64,000 nt of DNA from Caballeronia peredens (GTDB lineage: Bacteria > Pseudomonadota > Gammaproteobacteria > Burkholderiales > Burkholderiaceae): the NCBI GenBank assembly GCA_001544595.2, contig FCOH02000010.1, forward strand, positions 62,001-126,000, in the 5' to 3' direction. Positions within the stretch are counted from its first letter, which is position 1. Every line of letters begins with the position of its first letter. Below, one piece after another: positions 1 through 9,331 of this stretch. The position numbers and the translations under genes are program-made. Below the pieces are notes generated by a model that was not told where the DNA came from, searched no databases, and saw nothing but the letters and a program-made list of their open reading frames with translations.

Positions 1-84
1 GAGCAGGTCATCACGCGCGATGCGCTGACCGCCGCGATCGCCGAGCAGCGCCGCCGCTTTCTCGCGCAGGCCGGGAATCGATGA
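1..84 (+). CDS. NfrB-like protein, C-terminal end only (partial)
   Basis: An open frame enters from the left edge and gives 27 residues (EQVITRDALTAAIAEQ, then a basic tail) before TGA at 82-84. The stop overlaps the next start as ATGA at 81-84, so the two genes are translationally coupled. The tail resembles the end of the MshEN / GSPII_E-N-like domain that closes NfrB-type inner-membrane glycosyltransferases, and an nfrB gene is expected directly upstream of nfrA. The fragment is too short to prove the family; the name rests mainly on context. Confidence 0.5.
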   Translation, partial: EQVITRDALTAAIAEQRRRFLAQAGNR

Positions 85-2528
85 CCGCGCGCCTTCGACG
101 ACATGCGCGTCTCGCCCTGTTGACCGCGGCCACGCTGTACGCGCCGGCGGCCGCGCGCGCGGATGCGAATTTGCCGCTGCCGTTGAGCGGCGCGGCCTAT
201 CGTGTCGCGCGCGAGGCGCTCGCGGCTTACGACGAACATCGTTATGCCGATGCCGTCGCCGGGGCGCGCGAAGCGATCCGGCAGCGTCCGGACGTTGCCG
301 AACTGCGTCTGCTGCTGGCCAATTCGCTGGCGGCGCGCGGGCGTCTGAAAGAGGCGAGCCGCGCACTCGGCGACGCCATCGCGCAACTCGGGCCGCTGCC
401 GGCGCTCACGGCGCGGCGCAGGCAGATCGACATCCTGATCGCGTCGGGCGGCGCAGGCGGCGTGCCCAACGATTTGCCCGAACCGGCGCTGAAGGCCGCG
501 CGCGAGGCGTATCGCGCCTACGGGAAAAAGGATTACGCGGCGGCGGTGGCGAACAGCCGTGAAGCCGTGCGTCTCGCGCCGCAAGCCGAGCGTCTGCGTT
601 ATCTGCTGATCGACTCGCTCGCCGCATCCGGCGACGATGCCGCCGCTTACGACGCCGCGCTCGACGCGTCGAAACGCTTCGGCGACAACGACGGCTTGCG
701 CGAACGGCGGCGCTTCATCGGCGACAGGCTCGCGCCCGCGGAATCGAAAGCGGCGTACGCGGCGCGCGAACGCGGCGATCCGGCCGAAGCGCAGCGGCTC
801 GCGCAGCAAGCGGTGGCGTACGCGCCCGGCCGAATGGACTTCCGCATGCAACTGATCGAGACGCTGTTCGCGCGCGGCGATCTTGCGGGCGTCGAGGCGG
901 CATCGGGCGATGCGCTCGCCGTCGATCAGGCCGATCCGCTCGCGTCGGCGTTGCGCGGTTACGCACGCGCGGCGCGCGGCGACGAAGCGGGCGCCGACGC
1001 CGATTTCGCGCGGGCGCTTGCGCCAGTCGATTCGGGCGACGAACGCCGCTATCGCGATGCGCGGGTCGCGCGCACGATCGTCGCCGACGTGCGGCTCGCG
1101 CAGGACAACCCGCAGGCCGCGCTCGACGCGCTGCCATCCGTCGACAGCAAAACGCCCGACGATGCCGATGCCGCGATCATCCTGCGGCGGCATCGCGCGC
1201 AAACGCTGGCGCGCATGGGCGCGGCGCAGGCGCCGGAAGCGGCGCAGATCGATCCGCGCGCACGCCCGACGTTCGAGTGCCGTACGGACGAGTTCGGCGC
1301 ATCGTGCGATGTCTACGCGCACGATCCCGCGCTTGCCGCGACCCGCGAAGCGCGCCTCGCCGAGCGACGCGGCGATCGCGCGGCGGCGATCGGCTACTGG
1401 CGCACGGCGATCGCCGAAGTGCCCGACGATCCGCAGCCGCGCATCGCGCTGATTGACGCGCTCGCGGCGAGCGGGCGGACGCGCGAGGCGTCGAACGAGG
1501 CGCGCGCGCTCATCGATGCGAATCTGCTCGAATCGATGAGCGACGTGCAGGCCGCGTTCATCGCGCAGCGCGCGGGCGACAAGGCGCTCGCGCTCGATTA
1601 TTTCGCGCGCGCCGATCGCGCGGGCACGCTTCCCGCATCGGCCGAAGCCGACGCCGGTTATGCGGCGCTCGGGATGCATCGCAACGACGAGGGCGCGCGC
1701 TATCTGGAGCGCGCGATCGACCACAGCGCGAGCGGCCCGGCCGACGAAGCGCTGTCGTCGCAGGCGCTGAACGACGCCCGCGCGGCGCACGCCGAAGCGA
1801 CGCGCAACTGGGGCTTCAGCGCGACCGTGAACTATCGCGGCAGCGGCGCGCAGCAAGGCTTCGCGTTCGCGCCGACGCCGGGTCTGTCGAACAACTGGCA
1901 GGCGGGCGCGGAGGCCTACTGGCGTCCGTTCGGCAGCCTCGGCGACCGCATGTTCGAGGTGTACGCGCGCGGCTACGAGAATTTCGGCGTGAAGGGCGGC
2001 GGACCGTCGGGGGCCTCGACGTTGCAGGCGGCGCTCGGTGCGCGCGTGAAGCCGTTCGCATCGGTCAATGCGATTTTCGCGGTCGAAAAGATCTTGCCGA
2101 TCGGTTCGGACGTGCGCTCCGACTGGCTCGCGCGCGCCGCGTATTCGACCGGCTTCGGCGACACGCGCCGGCTCGACGTGCCGAGCTGGTGGACCGGCAC
2201 CGTGTACGGCGAAGCGGGACATTACATCGAGAATCATTCGACTTACGCGACCGCGAATGCGCGCCTCGGCCGCACGTATCGCGTCGATGCGCTGAGTCCG
2301 CGGCTCACTGTGTTCCCGCACGCGGTGGTCGGCATGGACTACGACTCGGCGGTCGATCACAGCGTGCCGGTGGGCGTCGGCGCGGGCGTGGCGGCGCGCT
2401 ACTGGTTCCGCGGCGGTCCGTACGATGCGCCGCGCTCGTTCGTCGACGTGTCGGTGCAGTACCGGTTTCGCGTCGCAGGTGACGACCGCGCCAAGGGCGT
2501 GTTCTTCGGCGCGGTATTCTCGTACTGA
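81..2528 (+). CDS. nfrA: NfrA-like outer-membrane TPR/beta-barrel protein
   Basis: An 815-residue protein with an N-terminal signal peptide (about residues 1-28, cleavage after an Ala-rich stretch). A long alpha-helical region of TPR-like repeats follows to about residue 570, with two similar units near residues 40-100 and 140-200. The C-terminal 230 residues resemble the bacteriophage N4 adsorption protein A C-terminal domain: alternating polar/aromatic strands ending in an aromatic residue (FSY), as outer-membrane barrels do. In E. coli, NfrA works with the inner-membrane NfrB in a c-di-GMP-controlled exopolysaccharide pathway and serves as the N4 phage receptor. This copy is shorter than the roughly 990-residue E. 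coli protein. TPR plus barrel also occurs in other export porins, so the exact polysaccharide is unknown. Confidence 0.75.
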   Translation: MTARLRRHARLALLTAATLYAPAAARADANLPLPLSGAAYRVAREALAAYDEHRYADAVAGAREAIRQRPDVAELRLLLANSLAARGRLKEASRALGDAIAQLGPLPALTARRRQIDILIASGGAGGVPNDLPEPALKAAREAYRAYGKKDYAAAVANSREAVRLAPQAERLRYLLIDSLAASGDDAAAYDAALDASKRFGDNDGLRERRRFIGDRLAPAESKAAYAARERGDPAEAQRLAQQAVAYAPGRMDFRMQLIETLFARGDLAGVEAASGDALAVDQADPLASALRGYARAARGDEAGADADFARALAPVDSGDERRYRDARVARTIVADVRLAQDNPQAALDALPSVDSKTPDDADAAIILRRHRAQTLARMGAAQAPEAAQIDPRARPTFECRTDEFGASCDVYAHDPALAATREARLAERRGDRAAAIGYWRTAIAEVPDDPQPRIALIDALAASGRTREASNEARALIDANLLESMSDVQAAFIAQRAGDKALALDYFARADRAGTLPASAEADAGYAALGMHRNDEGARYLERAIDHSASGPADEALSSQALNDARAAHAEATRNWGFSATVNYRGSGAQQGFAFAPTPGLSNNWQAGAEAYWRPFGSLGDRMFEVYARGYENFGVKGGGPSGASTLQAALGARVKPFASVNAIFAVEKILPIGSDVRSDWLARAAYSTGFGDTRRLDVPSWWTGTVYGEAGHYIENHSTYATANARLGRTYRVDALSPRLTVFPHAVVGMDYDSAVDHSVPVGVGAGVAARYWFRGGPYDAPRSFVDVSVQYRFRVAGDDRAKGVFFGAVFSY

Positions 2529-2549
2529 CGCCACGGCCCGTTTTCTCCG

Positions 2550-3428
2550 ATGTTTTCTCTTTTCGCTTCCCGTTCAGTACTGGTCACGCTCGTCGTGGCG
2601 TGCTGCGTGTCGATGTCGCTGTCGATGCCGATCAGCGCCGAGGCCGCGCCGCCGCGCCTGATCGACGGTGTCGTCTGGCAGCCGGACAACGCGCACGCCG
2701 ATCCGCACGGCGACTGGGACAAGCTCGGCGCGCACGAGCTGATCGTGCAGTGGACGGCGGTCGACGGCCTTTCGTTCGTGCCCGGCACCGGCCTGCGCGC
2801 GGCGGCGCGGATGCCCGACTGGGAGCGCATCGGGCAGGAGCCGTGGGCGCGCGACGTGATCATCGGGCTGGCGGGACGCTTCGACGAAGCGGCGGCGCGC
2901 GCGAATGCGGCGCAGTTGTTCATCGAGTCGATGCGGCTCGCGGATGCCCGTCCGCCGGTGCATGTGACCGGCTACTACTTTCCCGTGGAGATCGATCCGA
3001 CGTGGCGTGACGCGAGCGCGCTGCGCACGATGCTCGACGCGTTGCCGCGCCCGCTGTGGATCAGCGTGTACGACCGCGCGAACGTCGGCGGCGCGGCAGT
3101 CGCGCAATGGCTCGATCAATGGTTGCCGCCCGATGTCGGCGTGTTGCTGCAGGACGGCTGCGGCGTGTATGCGCGCGAGCCGCGCGTGGCGCGTGAATAT
3201 GCGGATCAACTGGCCGCGAAGCTCGGGCGCGCGCGCGTGAGGATCATTGCGGAGGCGTTCCGGCCGCAAGTCGGCGGCGGTTTCCGGGCTGCGACCGTCG
3301 ATGAACTGAAGCCGCAAATCGATGCGTATCGCGGCTATCGCACTTATCTCTTCGACGGGCCGCACTACGTTTCGGATGAACTGGTGCGCGGATTGCTCGA
3401 CGCATACAAGCGCGCGCCATTGCGTTAG
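2550..3428 (+). CDS. secreted protein of the nfr operon (YbcH position; DUF4434-like)
   Basis: A 292-residue protein with a clear signal peptide (residues 1-32, hydrophobic core VLVTLVVACCVSM, AEA before the mature part). The mature region has alternating strands and helices typical of a TIM barrel and reads like DUF4434-type putative glycosidases: HVTGYYFPVEIDPTW and LWISVYDRANVGG resemble barrel strands. It follows nfrA by 21 bp on the same strand. In E. coli the third gene of the nfrB-nfrA operon, ybcH, encodes a secreted protein of nearly the same length, so an equivalent periplasmic role in polysaccharide processing is likely. No catalytic residues can be named with certainty. Confidence 0.6.
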   Translation: MFSLFASRSVLVTLVVACCVSMSLSMPISAEAAPPRLIDGVVWQPDNAHADPHGDWDKLGAHELIVQWTAVDGLSFVPGTGLRAAARMPDWERIGQEPWARDVIIGLAGRFDEAAARANAAQLFIESMRLADARPPVHVTGYYFPVEIDPTWRDASALRTMLDALPRPLWISVYDRANVGGAAVAQWLDQWLPPDVGVLLQDGCGVYAREPRVAREYADQLAAKLGRARVRIIAEAFRPQVGGGFRAATVDELKPQIDAYRGYRTYLFDGPHYVSDELVRGLLDAYKRAPLR

Positions 3429-3435
3429 ACGCGGC

Positions 3436-4827
3436 TCACAGCATCGGCATATGCAGATGATGCGGATCGGCGAGCATGTCCGCGACACGCCGCAAAGCCT
3501 CGCGGCAATCTTCCCGGTCCTGCGGCCCGCCGAGACACAGACGCAATGCATTCGGCGGATTGCCATCCGTGGAAAACGCGGCTCCCGCCACCGCGCCGAT
3601 GCCCTGATTCCGCAATTGCAGCGCGAGTTCCGACGCGCTCCAGTCGCACGCCGCAGGCACCGGCAGCCACAAATGAAACCCGGAAGGATGCGCGTCGAAG
3701 GGCAGGCCGTCGAATACCTGCGCGGCGATCGCCTGACGCGCCGACGCTTCGTCGCGAATCGCGTCGAGCACGTCGCGCGCGGTGCCGTCGGTGACCCATT
3801 GCGTCGCGAGCAGCACGGTGAACGGACTCGGCATGACCGTCGTCGCGCGCAGCGCTCCGGCGACGCGCTGCGTCTGCCTCGGCGTCGGCGCCTTCAGGTA
3901 CGCGACCCGCAAGCCCGCGCCCAGCGTCTTCGATAAACCCGTGACGTGATACGTCAGTTCGGGCGCAAGCTCCGCAAGCGTGGCGGGCGCATCGAGCGGC
4001 AACATGCCATAAGGCTCGTCCTCGATGATCGGCACGTTGTAGCGCAGCGCGACATCGGCGAGTGCTTCGCGCCGCTGCCGCGTCAAGGTCAGCGTGCTCG
4101 GATTCTGCAGCGTCGGATTGCAATAGAAGCCGCCGGGCTGCTCCGTCTTGCACAACGCTTCGAACGCGTGCGGCAACGGACCTTCCTCGTCGCGGGCCAG
4201 CGCCTGCAGGCGCACGCCCAGTTGCGACGCAATCGCCTTGATGCCGGGATACGCGAGCGAGTCGAGACAGATCATCTCGCCCGGCCGCGCCAGTTGCGAC
4301 ACCAGCGCGACGAGCGCGCCATGAATGCCGGGACACACGAGCACGGTATCGGCATCGCAATCCGGAATGCGCGTGCGCAGCCACTCGCGTCCGGCCGCGC
4401 GATCCGCCGCCGTGCCGCCGAAGTCCTGATAGCGCAGCAACTGGAACGGGTCCGCGCGCTCCATGAGACGCGCCGCCGACGCGCGCAGGCGCGCCGCGAG
4501 CGCGGGCGGCTCCGGCGGCATGTTCATCGACATCTCGACACTGCTGCCGCCCGCGAGCGGCAACGTCTGCGTTCTGCCGCGCACGAAGGTGCCGCTGCCC
4601 GCGCGCGCGTCGAGCAGGCCGCGCTTGCGCGCTTCCGCATACGCGCGTGCGACCGTCGTGTAGTTCAGGCTGAGCAGATCGGCGAGATCGCGCAGGCCCG
4701 GCAGACGATCGCGCGGACGCAAACGCCCGCTCGCCAGGTCTTCTTCGATCAGATCGGGAATCGTCAGATAAGCGGGCTTTCTGCTGTCTTCGAGCTTTCT
4801 GATCCAGTGATGCGTCATCTGATTCAT
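3436..4827 (-). CDS. MocR-type GntR/aminotransferase transcriptional regulator
   Basis: 463 residues from ATG at 4827 (MNQMTHHW); a second ATG at 4818 is possible. Residues 10-85 form a GntR winged helix (YLTIPDLIEEDLASG, LRDLADLL, NYTTVARAYAEARKRGLL, GSGTFV). The rest is a fold-type I PLP aminotransferase domain with the lysine-binding segment HVTGLSKTLGAGLRVAYLKAP. MocR proteins use PLP as a sensor and usually regulate the neighbouring divergent operon, here the nitrilase cluster starting at 5209. The open frame extends upstream to 5133, but that part has a different composition and crosses the promoter repeats, so it is not taken as coding. The gene converges with the secreted-protein gene ending at 3428. 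Confidence 0.88.
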   Translation of the reverse strand: MNQMTHHWIRKLEDSRKPAYLTIPDLIEEDLASGRLRPRDRLPGLRDLADLLSLNYTTVARAYAEARKRGLLDARAGSGTFVRGRTQTLPLAGGSSVEMSMNMPPEPPALAARLRASAARLMERADPFQLLRYQDFGGTAADRAAGREWLRTRIPDCDADTVLVCPGIHGALVALVSQLARPGEMICLDSLAYPGIKAIASQLGVRLQALARDEEGPLPHAFEALCKTEQPGGFYCNPTLQNPSTLTLTRQRREALADVALRYNVPIIEDEPYGMLPLDAPATLAELAPELTYHVTGLSKTLGAGLRVAYLKAPTPRQTQRVAGALRATTVMPSPFTVLLATQWVTDGTARDVLDAIRDEASARQAIAAQVFDGLPFDAHPSGFHLWLPVPAACDWSASELALQLRNQGIGAVAGAAFSTDGNPPNALRLCLGGPQDREDCREALRRVADMLADPHHLHMPML

Positions 4828-5208
4828 GACTGCGATGCCCCGAGCAAGATGTCGATTCACCTTAGCACGACAAATCATTCCAAAGAAAAGCGATCGCACG
4901 GAGTGATCGCGCTTGATTGCATTGATCGCATCGATGCACGGCTTCGGTGTGCCGCGCACCACGCACATGCTTCGCTGCGCTGAAATCGTGCGTGCGCCGG
5001 TGCGGCATGGCTTTCGTGAAATGCGGCCAAAGGCCATCCAGCAAGGCCGTACCAAAAATTTTTCGCGTTCCGCATGCAATGAGGTTTTGCTTGATTGCAA
5101 AGTGATTGCATTTAGCGGGCCAATCATTGGCATATCCGTTGCGTTTGAGCGTTCGCCGTCGCGAAGAAAGGGACGGCGTCAACGCGAACCCACACATCGG
5201 AGAATGCC
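4828..5208. promoter_or_regulatory. divergent promoter region with repeated KTGATYGCR sites
   Basis: This 381-bp gap between the divergent MocR gene and the nitrilase operon is clearly less GC-rich than its surroundings. Five near-identical 9-mers of the form KTGATYGCR lie in the same orientation: 4903-4911, 4913-4921, 4922-4930, 5091-5099 and 5102-5110. The 11-mer GCTTGATTGCA occurs exactly at 4911-4921 and 5089-5099. MocR regulators typically bind direct repeats, so these are good candidate operators for the adjacent regulator. A GGAG Shine-Dalgarno at 5199-5202 precedes the ATG at 5209. Core promoter hexamers could not be assigned with confidence. Confidence 0.55.
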
Positions 5209-5691
5209 ATGCCCGCAGTCAGTCAACCGCTTCACAAGAACGGCGATTATCTGGTCGACTACGAAGAAAAGGTCTTCGAAGACGTCAAGGCCGAGCCGGG
5301 CGAAAAAGCGCTCGTCACGTTTCATACGGTCGCGTTCGAAGGCTCGATCGGCTTCGTCAATCTGCTGCAGGCGACGCGTCTGCAACGCAAGGGCTTCGAC
5401 ACTTCCGTGCTGCTCTACGGCCCCGGCGTCACGCTCGGCCTGCAGCGCGGCTTTCCGACGCTCGGCGACGAAGCCTTCCCCGGTCATCTCAACTTCAACA
5501 AGCAGTTGCAGAAGTTCATGGCCGAAGGCGGCAAGGTCTATGCGTGCCGCTTCGCGTTGCAGGCGCTCTACGGACAAGGCGAAGCCTCGCTGATCGAAGG
5601 CATTCGTCCGATCAACCCGCTCGACGTGCTCGATCTCCAGCTGCTCCATCGCAAGGAGAACGCGCTCGTCATCCATACGTGGACCGTGTGA
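5209..5691 (+). CDS. nitB: MSMEG_0572/Sll0783 family protein (NitB of Nit1C)
   Basis: 160 residues, first gene of the nitrilase (Nit1C) operon, with GGAG 7 bp before the ATG. It matches the Sll0783 / MSMEG_0572 nitrogen-starvation-response family, recognisable in the DsrE-like segment ([50 protein letters not shown]). Such DsrE-like folds hold small ligands or sulfur, but no enzymatic role is established for this family. It stops 5 bp before the nitrilase start. In cyanide-utilising Pseudomonas the equivalent cluster is needed for growth on cyanide as nitrogen source. Confidence 0.85.
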   Translation: MPAVSQPLHKNGDYLVDYEEKVFEDVKAEPGEKALVTFHTVAFEGSIGFVNLLQATRLQRKGFDTSVLLYGPGVTLGLQRGFPTLGDEAFPGHLNFNKQLQKFMAEGGKVYACRFALQALYGQGEASLIEGIRPINPLDVLDLQLLHRKENALVIHTWTV

Positions 5692-5696
5692 CGATC

Positions 5697-6704
5697 ATGG
5701 CCGATGCCTCTTCTACGAAGCGCATCGTGCGCGCCGCCGCGGTCCAGATCGCGCCGGACTTCGAACGTCCGGGCGGCACGCTCGACCGCGTGTGCACGGC
5801 CATCGACGAAGCCGCCTCGCGTGGCGTGCAACTGATCGTGTTCCCCGAAACCTTCGTGCCGTATTACCCGTACTTCTCGTTCGTGCGGGCGCCGGTCGCA
5901 TCGGGCGCGGATCACATGAAGCTCTACGAGCAGGCGGTGATCGTGCCGGGCCCGGTCACGCAGGCGATCGCCGAACACGCGCGCCTCGCGAACATGGTCG
6001 TCGTGCTCGGCGTGAACGAGCGCGATCACGGCAGCCTGTACAACACGCAACTCGTCTTCGATACCGACGGCCGGCTGCTGCTCAAGCGCCGCAAGATCAC
6101 GCCGACGTTTCATGAACGCATGATCTGGGGACAAGGCGATGCAGCGGGTCTGAAGGTTGCCGAAACGAGCGTGGGCCGCGTGGGCGCGCTGGCGTGCTGG
6201 GAGCACTACAACCCGCTCGCGCGCTATGCGTTGATGACGCAGCACGAAGAGATCCATTGCAGTCAGTTTCCGGGCTCGCTCGTCGGCCCGATTTTCGCGG
6301 AGCAGATCGAAGTGACGATCCGTCATCACGCGCTGGAGTCGGGCTGTTTCGTCGTCAATGCGACGGGCTGGCTTTCGGATGCACAGATCGAAGCCATCAC
6401 GCCCGATCCGAATCTGCAACGCGCATTGCGGGGCGGCTGCAACACGGCGATCGTCTCGCCCGAAGGCCAGCATCTCGCCGAGCCGCTGCGCGAAGGCGAG
6501 GGCATGGTGATCGCGGATCTGGACATGTCGCTGATCACCAAGCGCAAACGCATGATGGATTCGGTCGGTCACTACGCGCGGCCCGAGTTGCTGAGTCTCG
6601 CGATCAACGACCGGCCTGCTTCGCCCGTCACCTCTTTCAAGGACACCCGCGACGATGAGCGCCTTCGAGAACCTGCCGGCATCGAGCCGGCAATTGATGA
6701 CTGA
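5697..6704 (+). CDS. nitC: Nit6803-class nitrilase (NitC)
   Basis: 335 residues from ATG at 5697, taken because it follows the previous stop by 5 bp and begins the conserved nitrilase core. Catalytic triad of the CN-hydrolase superfamily: Glu51 in [12 protein letters not shown], Lys133 in [12 protein letters not shown], Cys167 in [11 protein letters not shown]. The spacing matches Synechocystis Nit6803 with a two-residue offset. It hydrolyses a nitrile to carboxylate and ammonia in the cytoplasm; the physiological substrate in these clusters is unsettled, although a role in cyanide assimilation has been reported for Nit1C. Its last 50 bp overlap the radical SAM gene that starts at 6655, implying coupled translation. 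An upstream extension of the frame to 5106 covers nitB in another frame and is rejected. Confidence 0.92.
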   Translation: MADASSTKRIVRAAAVQIAPDFERPGGTLDRVCTAIDEAASRGVQLIVFPETFVPYYPYFSFVRAPVASGADHMKLYEQAVIVPGPVTQAIAEHARLANMVVVLGVNERDHGSLYNTQLVFDTDGRLLLKRRKITPTFHERMIWGQGDAAGLKVAETSVGRVGALACWEHYNPLARYALMTQHEEIHCSQFPGSLVGPIFAEQIEVTIRHHALESGCFVVNATGWLSDAQIEAITPDPNLQRALRGGCNTAIVSPEGQHLAEPLREGEGMVIADLDMSLITKRKRMMDSVGHYARPELLSLAINDRPASPVTSFKDTRDDERLREPAGIEPAIDD

Positions 6705-7767
6705 GTTGCAATCGGCGGGCCTGCGGCTCGTCGATCCGCGCGCGGGCGTGGCAAGCCGGCGCGGCGGCGCGGGACCGTCGGATCACAAGGCGGTGACGGT
6801 CGACGGCGTCACGATCATGGTGCCCGTGCATACGAGCACCGCGTGGGATTCGCCGTTCGTCGCCGCCGAGCCCGATGCGAACGGCAACAGCGCGCTGATG
6901 CGCAACACGATTCCGATCGCGAGCATCCGCTTTCCGAAAGCGCCGCGCTTCTACGCGATGCAGACGCTCGACGGCGTGCCGTATTCGCACATCGCCACGC
7001 TGCACAGCGCCGATGTGCTCGCGACGACCGTGCTGCAAACCTGCATCCGTTACGAGAGCCGCCGCAAGTCGTGCAAGTTCTGCGCGATCGGGCAATCGCT
7101 CGCGGCGGGCCGCACGATCGCGCGCAAGACGCCGGAGCAACTCGCCGAAGTGGCGCGTGCGGCCGTGCTGCTCGACGGCGTGAAGCACATGGTCCTGACG
7201 ACGGGCACGCCGCCCACGCCCGATCGCGGCGCGCAGATTCTCTGCGAGAGCGCGTTCGCGATCAAGGCGGCGGTGAATCTGCCGATTCAGGCGCAATGCG
7301 AGCCGCCCGACGAAGATCGCTGGTTCGAGCGCATGAAGGCGAGCGGCATCGATACGCTCGGCATGCATCTCGAAGCCGTGACGCCCGCGGTGCGCGAACG
7401 CATCATGCCGGGCAAGGCGAGCGTGCCGGTGTCGCGCTACATGGAAGCGTTCGAGGCGGCGGTCGCGGTGTTCGGGCGCGGTCAGGTGAGCACGTACATT
7501 CTCGCGGGACTCGGCGACAGCGCGGACGCCATCGTCGATATGGCGCGCACGCTCATCGCGCTCGGCGTGTATCCGTTCGTCGTGCCGTTCGTGCCGATCA
7601 GCGGTACGCCGCTCGAAGATCATCCCGCGCCCGCGCCCGAATTCATGCGCTCGGTGCTGATGCCGATCGGCGCGATGCTCTCGCAGGCTGGCATGCGTTC
7701 CGCCGATATCAAGGCGGGCTGCGGCAAATGCGGCGCGTGTTCGTCGCTTTCATCGTATGAGGTGTGA
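6655..7767 (+). CDS. nitD: MSMEG_0568 family radical SAM protein (NitD)
   Basis: 370 residues. The only cysteines suited to the SAM-binding [4Fe-4S] cluster are Cys130, Cys140 and Cys143 in [18 protein letters not shown], a CX9CX2C spacing rather than the canonical CX3CX2C. A second cysteine group near the C-terminus ([12 protein letters not shown], about residues 356-362) may hold another cluster or metal. The family is specific to nitrilase (Nit1C) clusters; the reaction is unknown but should involve a 5'-deoxyadenosyl radical. It overlaps the nitrilase by 50 bp and its stop is followed one base later by nitE. Confidence 0.87.
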   Translation: MSAFENLPASSRQLMTELQSAGLRLVDPRAGVASRRGGAGPSDHKAVTVDGVTIMVPVHTSTAWDSPFVAAEPDANGNSALMRNTIPIASIRFPKAPRFYAMQTLDGVPYSHIATLHSADVLATTVLQTCIRYESRRKSCKFCAIGQSLAAGRTIARKTPEQLAEVARAAVLLDGVKHMVLTTGTPPTPDRGAQILCESAFAIKAAVNLPIQAQCEPPDEDRWFERMKASGIDTLGMHLEAVTPAVRERIMPGKASVPVSRYMEAFEAAVAVFGRGQVSTYILAGLGDSADAIVDMARTLIALGVYPFVVPFVPISGTPLEDHPAPAPEFMRSVLMPIGAMLSQAGMRSADIKAGCGKCGACSSLSSYEV

Positions 7768-7768
7768 C

Positions 7769-8329
7769 ATGTTCGTCGAAGCCATCGAAGGCGATGCGCT
7801 GGATCTCGGCTTCACGCCAGTCGAATATCGCGTGAAATGGGCGACGCTGCCGTGGGAGGCGAACGAAGCGTACAAGCTGCGGCGCGCGGTGTTCTGCATC
7901 GAGCAGGGCGTGTTCGTCGGCGACGATCGCGACGACATCGACGAAAGCGCGCAACTGCTGGTCGCGCTGAGTTGCGTCGCGGGCATGCCGGAGCAGGTCG
8001 TCGGCACGGTGCGCATTCATGAGACGGAGCCGGGCGTGTGGTTCGGCTCGCGGCTCGCGGTGCATGCGGCGTTCCGCTCGCACGGCAAGATCGGTTCGAC
8101 GCTGATCCGGCTCGCCGTTTCGAGCGCGCATGCGCTCGGCTGCGAGACGTTCATGGCGCACGTGCAGGCGCAGAACGTGCCGCTCTTCCGGCGTCTGCGC
8201 TGGGATACGCAACAGGAGGAAACGCTGTTCGGCCGTGCCCATCATCTGATGCGTGCGCAGCTCGATGCGTATCCGCCTTGCGTCACGCCTCAAAGCGGTT
8301 TCGTTGCGCTCGCGCGGAGGCTGCCGTGA
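7769..8329 (+). CDS. nitE: MSMEG_0567/Sll0786 family GNAT N-acetyltransferase (NitE)
   Basis: 186 residues from ATG at 7769, one base after the nitD stop and preceded by GAGGTG at 7759-7764. A second ATG at 7757 lies inside nitD and has no ribosome-binding site. GNAT features: strand VVGTVRIHE, then WFGSRLAVHAAFRSHGKIGSTLI, the acetyl-CoA pyrophosphate-binding loop, and FMAHVQAQNVPLFRRLRW at the C-terminal strand. The family occurs in Nit1C clusters, where the acceptor is unknown. The last four bases overlap the GTG start of nitF. Confidence 0.85.
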   Translation: MFVEAIEGDALDLGFTPVEYRVKWATLPWEANEAYKLRRAVFCIEQGVFVGDDRDDIDESAQLLVALSCVAGMPEQVVGTVRIHETEPGVWFGSRLAVHAAFRSHGKIGSTLIRLAVSSAHALGCETFMAHVQAQNVPLFRRLRWDTQQEETLFGRAHHLMRAQLDAYPPCVTPQSGFVALARRLP

Positions 8330-9282
8330 ACGCGCTCGCCGGATTGGTCGAGCGTCTGCGCGCGAGCCGCGGCTTTCATCACAAGAGCGACATCTCGCAG
8401 GTCCTCGCGCGCTTGCCTGCCAGCGCCGACTTGGCGAACGTCGCAATCGGCGACGACTGCGCCGCGATCCCCGATGGCGACGGCTTTCTGCTCTTCGCGA
8501 TCGAAGGCCTCGTCAGCGACTTCGTGCGCACGATGCCGTGGTTCGCGGGCTACAGCGGCGTGATGGTGAACGTGAGCGATATCTACGCGATGGGCGGCCG
8601 CCCGCTCGCCGTCGTCGATGCATTGTGGAGCGGCAACACGGAAGATGCCGGCGCGGTGCTCGCAGGCATGGCGGCGGCGTCGGCGGCGTATGGCGTCCCG
8701 ATCGTCGGCGGTCACAGCAACGTGCGCAGCGACGGCGCGCAACTCGCAGTCGCGATCCTCGGACGCGCGCGCAAGCTGCTGACGAGCTTCGACGCCCGTC
8801 CCGGCGATGCGCTCGTGATGGCCGTCGATCTGCGCGGCAGGTTCGAGGAGCCGTATCCGTTCTGGAACGCGTCGGTGGGCGCGCCCGAAGGCCGGGCCCG
8901 CGCCGATTTCGAACTGTTGCCCGCCCTCGCCGAAGACGGCCTGTGCGACGCCGCGAAGGACATCAGCATGGCGGGCGCGCTCGGCACCGCGTTGATGCTG
9001 CTCGAATGCTCGAAGGCCGGCGCGCGCATCGATCTCGATGCGTTGCCGCGTCCCGCCGATGTCGATTTCGAGCGCTGGCTCACGGCGTTTCCGAGCTTCG
9101 GTTTCGTGCTTTCCGTGCGGCCCGATCATGTCGATGAAGTGCTCGCGCGCTTCTCGTCGCGTTCGCTGGCAAGCGCCGTGATCGGGGAAGTGGATGCGTC
9201 GTGCGACGTCGTCGTGACGCGTGGCGCCGAGTCGGCGCTGCTGTGGAACTTGAGCGAGGAGCCGTTCATATGCGCGCGATGA
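8326..9282 (+). CDS. nitF: sll0787 family AIR-synthase-related protein (NitF)
   Basis: 318 residues. Start is GTG at 8326, overlapping the nitE stop (GTGA) and preceded by GGAGG at 8316-8320; the open frame runs further upstream inside nitE but without a site. The protein has the PurM/ThiL ATP-binding fold: NVAIGDDCAAIPDG near the N-terminus, MVNVSDIYAMGGRPLAVVDALW, GGHSNVRSDG and the C-terminal PurM half with DISMAGALGTALMLLECS. ThiL and AIR synthase phosphorylate or cyclise with ATP, so an ATP-dependent step is likely. It is the standard Nit1C member between the GNAT and the small NitG protein. Confidence 0.85.
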   Translation: MNALAGLVERLRASRGFHHKSDISQVLARLPASADLANVAIGDDCAAIPDGDGFLLFAIEGLVSDFVRTMPWFAGYSGVMVNVSDIYAMGGRPLAVVDALWSGNTEDAGAVLAGMAAASAAYGVPIVGGHSNVRSDGAQLAVAILGRARKLLTSFDARPGDALVMAVDLRGRFEEPYPFWNASVGAPEGRARADFELLPALAEDGLCDAAKDISMAGALGTALMLLECSKAGARIDLDALPRPADVDFERWLTAFPSFGFVLSVRPDHVDEVLARFSSRSLASAVIGEVDASCDVVVTRGAESALLWNLSEEPFICAR

Positions 9283-9331
9283 AGCTGCGGCGCATCGCGC
9301 GATGCATTCATTTCATTGGCGAGGCCTGACC

